From the NCBI GenBank assembly GCA_003557125.1, contig PWPN01000323.1, positions 1 to 16,681 of the forward strand: 16,681 nucleotides of DNA. The letters run 5' to 3'. Below the pieces are notes generated by a model. The model did no database searches. It was not told the origin of the DNA and saw nothing but the letters and a program-made list of their open reading frames with translations. The translations under genes and the position numbers were made by a program. Shown here in pieces: positions 7,939-14,257 of this stretch; positions within the stretch are counted from its first letter, which is position 1; each line of letters starts with the position of its first letter. The DNA comes from Phycisphaerae bacterium. GTDB lineage: Bacteria > Planctomycetota > Phycisphaerae > UBA1845 > PWPN01.

Positions 7939-8016
7939 ATAATGCGACACAAAGAGCCGCAGGCTTGAAGCCTGCGCGGTTTTCCATGCAGTGTGAGTGC
8001 CGCATAATCGTGAATA
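7931..8016 (+). repeat. Structured imperfect inverted repeat (miniature element or leader RNA structure)
   Basis: The 16-nt arms 7931-7946 and 8001-8016 are inverted complements at 14 of 16 positions. As + strand RNA one of the two mismatches becomes a G:U wobble, leaving a single A-A mismatch. Inside, ACAC (7947-7950) can pair with GTGT (7991-7994), and CGCAGGCTTGAAGCCTGCG (7958-7976) forms a hairpin with a 7-bp stem and 5-nt loop. There is no T-tract, so it is not a standard terminator. It could be a REP/MITE-like dispersed element or a folded leader upstream of the + strand gene at 8276. Confidence 0.6.
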
Positions 8017-8159
8017 TTCATATCGCAGCGAAGCTGTCAAGCAAAGAAACGTGCGTGCAGGCGCCCCTTGGCGACGGGGACGCGTGCGATCAGATCGTTC
8101 ACGAGAACGCCGAGCCATCACCAACCACCCCCGGCGTCGATGTTGAGACCGGGAGATAA

Positions 8160-8171
8160 CATGATATCATG
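8160..8171. promoter_or_regulatory. Perfect 12-bp palindrome, possible operator
   Basis: CATGATATCATG is a perfect 12-bp palindrome, 105-116 nt upstream of the start codon of the + strand fusion gene and within the divergent promoter region. The position suits a dimeric regulator, but no regulator gene is in the window to match it, and a 12-bp palindrome can occur by chance. Confidence 0.3.
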
Positions 8172-8265
8172 CACTTGCGATCCCTACGAAACCTGCAATC
8201 CCCGCGCCTGTGTGACGGTGATCGCCACGAGGGACTTACTCTGAAAAAAGGTTATCCTACCTGAC

Positions 8266-8270
8266 GGAGG
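8266..8270 (+). promoter_or_regulatory. Ribosome binding site of the glycosidase-ceramidase fusion gene
   Basis: GGAGG, followed by GGCAA, lies 5 nt before ATG 8276. It fixes the start and with it the N-terminal signal peptide. Confidence 0.8.
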
Positions 8271-8275
8271 GGCAA

Positions 8276-11200
8276 ATGCGACAGTGCATGCGATGTGGGA
8301 GCAAAAGTGTCGGCAGGGGAAAAAGCCTCTTTGCCGCAGCCATCCTGCTCATGGGAGGGTCTGCGGCGATCCTGCCGAAGACGGGAAACGAGTTGACGGC
8401 GAACCCCAAGGCCGCTCGCGCGCAAGACGGTGCGGTGCTTCTTGTTTCGATGCCGTCCAATCCAGCCAACAAGACCCTCGCGATCGACGAGAACCCTGGC
8501 GATACCTCATCGGATTCCGATGCGACGAGGGTCGCGCCGAGCGAGAACGTCCAATCTACCACGACCGAAGGCCCCCGGATCATCAGCATCGGTCAAGGAG
8601 TCCCCTTCAGCCCGAATGTCCGTGGGCAGTGTCCGTACCGATGGATACGCGCGGACAATAAATATCATTCCACGCATTCCGCCGCATATGAAGCATTGTG
8701 GGAATTGACCCGCGGCGCGATGGCACGAGGCGTTGGGGGTGGGCTCGATGCCGACACCTACGACTGGCGCGACATCAACAGCGGGTGCTGGTACGGCTTG
8801 CTCGGGGGAAAATTCACGACCCTCGAATTCCTCCAGCATGCCCGCGATTATGACGCGGACCCGATGATCACAGCCAACATGTTCGGCGGCGGATATACCG
8901 ACGAGGACCGCGCGTTCGTATGCGTCATCGACAATCCGGACGGTTTGGCCGCCGACTGGATCCGCTACACCAACATCATCCTACAGAACTATCGCCAGGG
9001 TGACGAAGACGACATGACCGGGGAAAACCTGCGCGTCTACAACTCGATCAGCGACTGGGGCGGCAGGCCGAAACTGCTCGCACCCGACGAGGAGAGCGTC
9101 CCCCGGGTCAAGTACTGGCAAATCGGCAACGAACCGGAGGTGGGCGACATGCCCCGCCACCATATCAACCACGGCCTCAGCCCGACGGAGTATCGCGATC
9201 GGTACAAGCTGATGGCCCCGGCCATGCTCGCCGTCGATCCCACGATCAAGCTCGGACCCTGCCTGACGGGCTATGGCGCCCAACATGGAGAATGGCTCCC
9301 CGTTCTGGCGGCCGGCCCCGATATCCAGATCGACTTCGTCAGCTATCACCCTTACTACAACGCTCTCCAAGATGTCTGGGGGGACACCGATGCGATGACC
9401 GCGGCCCTGCGCGACGTCAAGCATTACCTTCTCCAGATGTCCACGGCCATCCGTTCGACCATGACCGATGCCGGCCGATCCGGCTTCGAGCTGATCGCCT
9501 CCGAATGGAACCCGGTCAGTTGGTCGGGCGCAGAGCGCATGCAATCCTCGATGGCCAACGCCATCGGCGTCGTCGAGTCGGTTTTCACCTTTGCCGAGGA
9601 CGGCGTGGATGCCGCGACCTTCTGGCAGGAGCCGCAGAGAAGGCTCGGGCCGACCGGCGCGTTTACCGGCCTGGTCGAGCACATGGGCGACGTGCTGGTC
9701 ACCACGAGCGCCCAACTCGGCTATCCCTACGACGCCTCCAACTTCCGGATTTATGTCACCAGGGATTCCGAAGACGATTCAAGGCTCATGATCTGGGGGC
9801 TCAACTTCAACGATCAGGAGCCCGTCACGGTCAATCTGGGGCTGTCCCCCCGTCGCGAAAACATCTCGGCTACGCTCAAACGCTTCGGAAAGGCCGAGGG
9901 CGACACTACGCTGAAAACCTACACCGACATGGTCTGGAGCGAGCAGGACGTGACCGCTGGCTTTAATCCTGCCGATTTTCCCTTCACCATGCAGGCAGCC
10001 GAGATCACCGTGCTCGTTTTAGAGTATCCCTGCTCCAAGTCCGTGCCCGACGTGGACGCCGACGATGCCCGAGCCGGCGCCCTGCGCATCGGCTGGGCAA
10101 CAACCTGCATCACCCCAGAGGTACCCGTCGTAATGTCCGGGGGGAGGCGGGCAAGGATATCCACTGGCATCATGGACCCGATCACCGTCACGGCTCTCGT
10201 CCTTGAGTCGGTCACTCGAGATGGCGAGACGGCAGAGCTGGTAGCCCAAGTCTCCGTTGAACTGAGTTCTCTCCGTGAAGATGTCATGCGCTTTATCCGA
10301 GAAAAGATGGACGAGCGGGTGCCTCAAATTGACCCCTCGGAGCTCATTGTCTACGCGACCCATACCCACGCTGCACCGGACAGCCGTCCGGCCCCTGCTC
10401 TGGCCGCGAAGCTTGCCGAACTCGGCATCGAGGTGCCCTCCGAATGGTCGTGGTGGGGCATTGATCTGGGCGTGTCGCCGACGCCACAAGGCTACGCCGA
10501 GTTCGTCGCTGAGCGGGTTGTTCAAGCAGTGGAGGAAGCGTTGAAAAAACGCGAGCCCGGCGGCGTCAGTTTTGGTTTGGGGCATGCCGTGGTGGGGCAC
10601 AATCGGCTCACGGCGTATTACGATGGCAAATCGAGGATGTATGGCAACACAAATACGGCTCGCTTCAGCCATGTCGAGGGTCACGAAGATCATTCGGTGG
10701 GATTGCTTTATACGTATGACGCAGACAGCCAACTGACCGGCGTGGTCGTCAATGTTGCTTGTCCCGCCCAGGTATCCGAAGGTGGCACGCTCATCAGCGC
10801 GGACTATTGGCACGAAACCCGGGACGAGTTGCGCCGCCGGTTGGGCGAGTCGCTTTACATACTGCCGCAAATCGCCGCCGCGGGCGACCAGTCGCCGCAC
10901 GTGCTTGTCGACCACCGTGGCGAGGAACGCATGCAGCAGATCATGTTTCCGGATACGCAATCTGGAAGGAGAAGCTTGGGGCGGCGAAAGCAGATCGCCC
11001 GGCGGATTTCCGATGCCGTGACGTCCGTCCTTCCCTACATGAACGAGCACATTGATTGGAATCCGGTGTTGGCCCACCGCGTGGAACAGGTCGAGCTGAC
11101 TCGGCTGCGGATCAACGAAGAGGAGTTGGAAAGGATCCGCCAGAATTTCGACCGGCTTCTGAATCAATATACGAAGATGCGTCAAGCAATCGAGGAGGAG

Positions 11201-11599
11201 CCCGAGCGCAAGCAAAAGGCCGACTGGTATAACGATATTACACCGATCTACTGGAATCTGCGGCAGGCGTATCGCGTGGTGGCTCCATACGAACTTCAAC
11301 AGCCTACGATTTCGGTTCCCGTTCACGCGGTTCGGATCGGCGACGTCGCCATCGCCACGAACCCGTTCGAGCTCTACCTCGATTACGGCATGCAGATCAG
11401 GGCGCGCAGCAAGGCTGTACAAACATTCACGGTTCAGCTTTGCAATGGGGGTTATGGGTACCTTCCTACGAAACGTTCGGTAGCAGGCGGTGCCTATGGC
11501 GCCATTCCCGAAAGTAACGAAGTGGGGCCCGAGGGTGGCCGGGAACTGGTCGAAAAGACTCTGGAAATGATTGACCACCTGTTCAGTCTTGAGGAATAA
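8276..11599 (+). CDS. Secreted clan GH-A glycosidase fused to a neutral-ceramidase-like hydrolase
   Basis: A 1107-residue two-enzyme fusion in one uninterrupted frame. A basic N-terminus and hydrophobic segment (FAAAILLMGGSAAIL, 19-33) indicate export, and a Ser/Thr/Asp-rich spacer (about 50-98) follows. Residues about 100-480 form a clan GH-A TIM barrel resembling GH51/GH39: WQIGNEPEVG places the acid/base at Glu286 and LIASEWN the nucleophile at Glu410. A beta-sandwich (about 485-583) ends at ITVLVLEYP. A linker of about 20 residues leads to the second module (603-1107), a neutral/alkaline non-lysosomal ceramidase-like domain. It opens with LRIGWATTCITPE and MDPITVTALVLES, and shows the zinc-type motif ATHTHAAP (His696, His698), SADYWHETR (842-850, with His846) and AAGDQSPH. 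Ceramidases of this family cleave N-acyl amide bonds with zinc; most bacterial relatives are uncharacterised. The second module looks full length and has no signal peptide of its own. It diverges from the lyase gene and heads the + strand cluster. Substrates are unknown. Confidence 0.87.
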   Translation: MRQCMRCGSKSVGRGKSLFAAAILLMGGSAAILPKTGNELTANPKAARAQDGAVLLVSMPSNPANKTLAIDENPGDTSSDSDATRVAPSENVQSTTTEGPRIISIGQGVPFSPNVRGQCPYRWIRADNKYHSTHSAAYEALWELTRGAMARGVGGGLDADTYDWRDINSGCWYGLLGGKFTTLEFLQHARDYDADPMITANMFGGGYTDEDRAFVCVIDNPDGLAADWIRYTNIILQNYRQGDEDDMTGENLRVYNSISDWGGRPKLLAPDEESVPRVKYWQIGNEPEVGDMPRHHINHGLSPTEYRDRYKLMAPAMLAVDPTIKLGPCLTGYGAQHGEWLPVLAAGPDIQIDFVSYHPYYNALQDVWGDTDAMTAALRDVKHYLLQMSTAIRSTMTDAGRSGFELIASEWNPVSWSGAERMQSSMANAIGVVESVFTFAEDGVDAATFWQEPQRRLGPTGAFTGLVEHMGDVLVTTSAQLGYPYDASNFRIYVTRDSEDDSRLMIWGLNFNDQEPVTVNLGLSPRRENISATLKRFGKAEGDTTLKTYTDMVWSEQDVTAGFNPADFPFTMQAAEITVLVLEYPCSKSVPDVDADDARAGALRIGWATTCITPEVPVVMSGGRRARISTGIMDPITVTALVLESVTRDGETAELVAQVSVELSSLREDVMRFIREKMDERVPQIDPSELIVYATHTHAAPDSRPAPALAAKLAELGIEVPSEWSWWGIDLGVSPTPQGYAEFVAERVVQAVEEALKKREPGGVSFGLGHAVVGHNRLTAYYDGKSRMYGNTNTARFSHVEGHEDHSVGLLYTYDADSQLTGVVVNVACPAQVSEGGTLISADYWHETRDELRRRLGESLYILPQIAAAGDQSPHVLVDHRGEERMQQIMFPDTQSGRRSLGRRKQIARRISDAVTSVLPYMNEHIDWNPVLAHRVEQVELTRLRINEEELERIRQNFDRLLNQYTKMRQAIEEEPERKQKADWYNDITPIYWNLRQAYRVVAPYELQQPTISVPVHAVRIGDVAIATNPFELYLDYGMQIRARSKAVQTFTVQLCNGGYGYLPTKRSVAGGAYGAIPESNEVGPEGGRELVEKTLEMIDHLFSLEE

Positions 11600-11639
11600 C
11601 AGGTGAAGGCAACCCTTTGCCCGCCGGTGCAGTTAAGGA

Positions 11640-11660
11640 GGCATCCCCCGAGCGGATGCC
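11640..11660 (+). repeat. Stem-loop after the fusion gene
   Basis: GGCATCC and GGATGCC form a perfect 7-bp stem around a 7-nt loop, about 40 nt after the fusion gene's stop codon. A second GC-rich stem (GCCCC/GGGGC, 11675-11690) follows. Neither has a T-tract, so termination is doubtful. They may instead stabilise or partly attenuate a transcript running into the next gene. Confidence 0.4.
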
Positions 11661-11736
11661 GATCGTCCGGGGGCGCCCCGAGGCTGGGGCAAGCGGATCC
11701 GTGCTGTGAAGGTCCACCACGTATCCGGCATTATCC

Positions 11737-11744
11737 GAGGTGAT
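11737..11744 (+). promoter_or_regulatory. Ribosome binding site of the beta-helix gene
   Basis: GAGGTGAT, a long match to the 16S anti-Shine-Dalgarno sequence, lies 6 nt before ATG 11751. It selects that ATG over the in-frame GTG at 11706, and a signal peptide starts directly after it. Confidence 0.8.
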
Positions 11745-11750
11745 GGAGCA

Positions 11751-14141
11751 ATGAGCACTGCCCGCGTCCTTATCCTTGTTTGTCTGGTGTCAGTGGCAGG
11801 CACACAGGCTGATTCCGCCGAATACTTCCTTTCCCCGGAAGGCTGCGACGAGAACCCGGGCACACGGGAGGCCCCGTGGCAGACCGTAGCCCGCGCCAAT
11901 GCCGCCCTTGAGGCCGGGGACACAGCTACCTTCCTGCCCGGGAAGTACCGCGGGCCCATTTCCCCGGCCAACAGCGGCAGGGAGGGGGCGCCCATCACGT
12001 ACCGCGCATCCCCGCCCCGCAAGGCGCGGATCGTGCCGGGCGAGGGGATTGATCTCATCCGTTTCGGCGGGCCGGACTACATCGCCATCGAGGGGTTTGA
12101 ACTGGACGGCCTGCAGGCCGGTAGGTGGTTCTTCATCCACAACTCTCATCACCTGACCATCCGCGGTTGCGCCATGCGCAACACCCGCACGGCCTCGGTG
12201 AACCGTTCCACGCAGGTGCGCCTGCTGGACAACGTCTTCAACGCCAACCGCACCCGGGGGGACTTGCTGCATATCAGGAACTCGGACCACGTCCTGGTGG
12301 AGGGCAACTCCTTCACCCGTTCCGGGCATTCCCCCATGACCATCTGGTACTGCAATTACGTGACGGTGCGCGCCAACGTGTTCCACTGCGAATGGGGCCG
12401 GAACTACCACTTCTGGAACTGTGCCCGGGTCCTGTTTGACGGCAACATCATCACCCGCGCCCGGGACAGCGCGGGATCGGCGGGCAGCGTGGCCCAGATT
12501 TCCCACGACCACAGCATCGTCCGGCACAACCGGCTGTTCGACAACCTGGGTCCCCCGCTGACCCTGAGCAGCTATATCTGGCAAGGCGTCACCCCCACCG
12601 GGGACTTCCGGGAACCTTTCGACAACATCAACAACCGCTTCTACCACAATGTGTTTACGGACAACCTCGGCGTGGGCCTCCAGATGGGCACCCTGAACGT
12701 CTCGAGCAACGTGTTCCAGAACAATATCTTCTACCGCAACGACTGGCCCGGAGGGCACGTGCAGTTGGTGCGCCCCGACGGCATCAGCCGGGACAACCGT
12801 TTCGTCAACAATCTGCTGCGGGGCGACGAGCCCGGGCAGGCGCTTGTGCGATATGCGGACAACTTCTGGACCGCGGAAGAGGCCAACCGCCGCACCCCCA
12901 CCACCGGCGGCTTCTGGTCGGAGTTCCACGGGAACCTGGACGCGGCGCCGGGGTTCCTGGACCCGGACAACCGGGACTACCGCCTGGCCCCCGGCAGCGC
13001 GGCCATGGATGCCGGGGAACCTCTTGCCCGGGCAGTGGGCTCCGGCACGGGCAGTACCCTGCCGGTGAATGATGGCGTCCCCTTTTACGACGGGTTTGGT
13101 ATTGACGGGGAGGAGGGGGACTGGATCGCCATAGGCAGCGGTGACAACCTGGCCCGGGTGCAGCGGGTAGAGTTGCGCTACTACCGCCCCGCCATCCTGC
13201 ACCTGGACCGCGAGGTGACTTGGACCAACGCCATGCCGGTGAGCCTGCCGTGGGCCGGCGAGGGGCCCGACATCGGTGCCTTCCAGCACGGCGTCCAGGA
13301 CCCGTCCCGCGTGATTGCCCTGGCCGACCCGGCGGTAGCGGAACCGGGACAGCCGGTGCAGTTCACCATGGACACCCTGGGCAAAGAGCTTGACTCGGTG
13401 CTGTGGGACTTCGGCGACGGCCACATCACCGACGAGGTGGAGCCTGTCCACGTCTTTGAAGAGGGGCACTACGCTGTGACCCTGCGGGCGACCTTCACCA
13501 ACGGGCGCCGCGGCGTAGATGCGGTGTTCATCAAGGTGGAGCCCCCGGTGGATCCCTCTGCGCCCTTTGTGGAGGCGGACTTCGAGGACGCCACCCGAGA
13601 GGAGAAGTGGGGATTCCACTTCAAGTTCTACCGCGACCACCAGACCGGCTCGGCGCATGTGGACCGCCCCGACGGTGACGGCAAGTGCATGCACATCTTC
13701 TACGACGCCGGCAAGGCCAACCGCACCGCCGCACAAATCGCACCCGGCGCCTGGGATATTGACCGCTATCCTTTCGTGCGCTTCCAGTACCGCATTCCCG
13801 AAGGTGTGCCCGTAGCGGTGCAGTTCAACCCCTTTTCCGCGCCGGGGCGACCTGAGAACCTGTTCCTTGCGGGCACCGTGGACCAGGTCAACCGTTTCGG
13901 CGACGTGGAGGGCTACACCCTGGTGGACGACGGGCAGTGGCGAGAGATCACCCTGGACGTGCGGCGCCTGCGCCAGGCATACCCGGACCTGCAACACCTG
14001 CAGCAGTTCATGTTCAGCACGCCCTGGACTTCCGTCCCGGGCGCGCCTGCACAGAGGCAACTGGCCGTGGAGGACTTTGAGTTCTGGTTTGATGACTTTG
14101 CCATTGTCCCGGAAACCCCTCCCCGGATACGATGCAGGTGA
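11751..14141 (+). CDS. Secreted right-handed parallel beta-helix protein with PKD domain
   Basis: A 796-residue exported protein. The signal peptide MSTARVLILVCLVSVAG ends near ADSA (residue 23). EYFLSPEG plus PGTREAPWQTVARANAAL (about 24-52) is the usual front of DUF1565-type beta-helix proteins. Residues about 85-355 contain repeated helix rungs (HHLTIRGCAMRN, DHVLVEGNSFTRS, NYVTVRANVFH, ARVLFDGNIIT, NVSSNVFQNNIFYRN). The helix closes with LDPDNRDYRLAPGSAAMDAG and GPDIGAFQ (about 403-512). A PKD domain (about 521-598) has the signature WDFGDG at 552-557. Residues about 605-788 form a jelly-roll-like, probably carbohydrate-binding domain ending FDDFAIVPE. Such helices include polysaccharide lyases, epimerases and hydrolases as well as non-enzymatic binders; no catalytic set can be named. 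Codons are much more G/C-ending than in other genes here. It lies 151 nt after the fusion gene and 116 nt before the fucosidase gene, so cotranscription is possible. Confidence 0.85.
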   Translation: MSTARVLILVCLVSVAGTQADSAEYFLSPEGCDENPGTREAPWQTVARANAALEAGDTATFLPGKYRGPISPANSGREGAPITYRASPPRKARIVPGEGIDLIRFGGPDYIAIEGFELDGLQAGRWFFIHNSHHLTIRGCAMRNTRTASVNRSTQVRLLDNVFNANRTRGDLLHIRNSDHVLVEGNSFTRSGHSPMTIWYCNYVTVRANVFHCEWGRNYHFWNCARVLFDGNIITRARDSAGSAGSVAQISHDHSIVRHNRLFDNLGPPLTLSSYIWQGVTPTGDFREPFDNINNRFYHNVFTDNLGVGLQMGTLNVSSNVFQNNIFYRNDWPGGHVQLVRPDGISRDNRFVNNLLRGDEPGQALVRYADNFWTAEEANRRTPTTGGFWSEFHGNLDAAPGFLDPDNRDYRLAPGSAAMDAGEPLARAVGSGTGSTLPVNDGVPFYDGFGIDGEEGDWIAIGSGDNLARVQRVELRYYRPAILHLDREVTWTNAMPVSLPWAGEGPDIGAFQHGVQDPSRVIALADPAVAEPGQPVQFTMDTLGKELDSVLWDFGDGHITDEVEPVHVFEEGHYAVTLRATFTNGRRGVDAVFIKVEPPVDPSAPFVEADFEDATREEKWGFHFKFYRDHQTGSAHVDRPDGDGKCMHIFYDAGKANRTAAQIAPGAWDIDRYPFVRFQYRIPEGVPVAVQFNPFSAPGRPENLFLAGTVDQVNRFGDVEGYTLVDDGQWREITLDVRRLRQAYPDLQHLQQFMFSTPWTSVPGAPAQRQLAVEDFEFWFDDFAIVPETPPRIRCR

Positions 14142-14244
14142 CTATTCGAAGGAATACCGGGTCATTGCGAAATGTGTATCGCGACAAGTGAGTTGATAAG
14201 GGCGGGAAATTTGACATGCGAAGGGTCAGGTCCACGAGAGAAGC

Positions 14245-14250
14245 GAGGAG
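14245..14250 (+). promoter_or_regulatory. Ribosome binding site supporting ATG 14258 of the fucosidase
   Basis: GAGGAG lies 7 nt before ATG 14258. The alternative in-frame ATG at 14216 has only a G-rich stretch of poor match upstream, although it would give the signal peptide a basic N-terminus. Confidence 0.55.
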
Positions 14251-14257
14251 TCAAACA

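Larger units (their letters stand above)
7752..8275. other. Divergent intergenic (promoter) region
   Basis: This 524-bp stretch lies between two divergently transcribed secreted-enzyme genes and must hold the promoters for both. Reading both strands I see no convincing gene in it. It does contain several symmetric elements: a structured inverted repeat at 7931-8016, a hairpin at 7920-7938, the palindrome TGAATATTCA at 8011-8020, a short dyad CGTTC-ACGA-GAACG at 8096-8109, and the 12-bp palindrome at 8160-8171. No clear -35/-10 pair could be assigned by eye. Confidence 0.6.

Noticed and set aside
7470..8159. A 229-codon + strand ORF running from the lyase N-terminus into the intergenic region
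   Set aside because: It starts antisense to the lyase, has no ribosome binding site or domain, and spans the palindromic elements of the divergent region.
10019..11578. A 519-codon - strand ORF antisense to the ceramidase-like half of the fusion
   Set aside because: The + strand frame carries conserved ceramidase-family motifs throughout, and the antisense product has no recognisable family.
11790..14060. A 756-codon - strand ORF antisense to the beta-helix gene
   Set aside because: It is a shadow frame produced by very high third-position GC. The + strand frame has a signal peptide, beta-helix rungs and a PKD motif.
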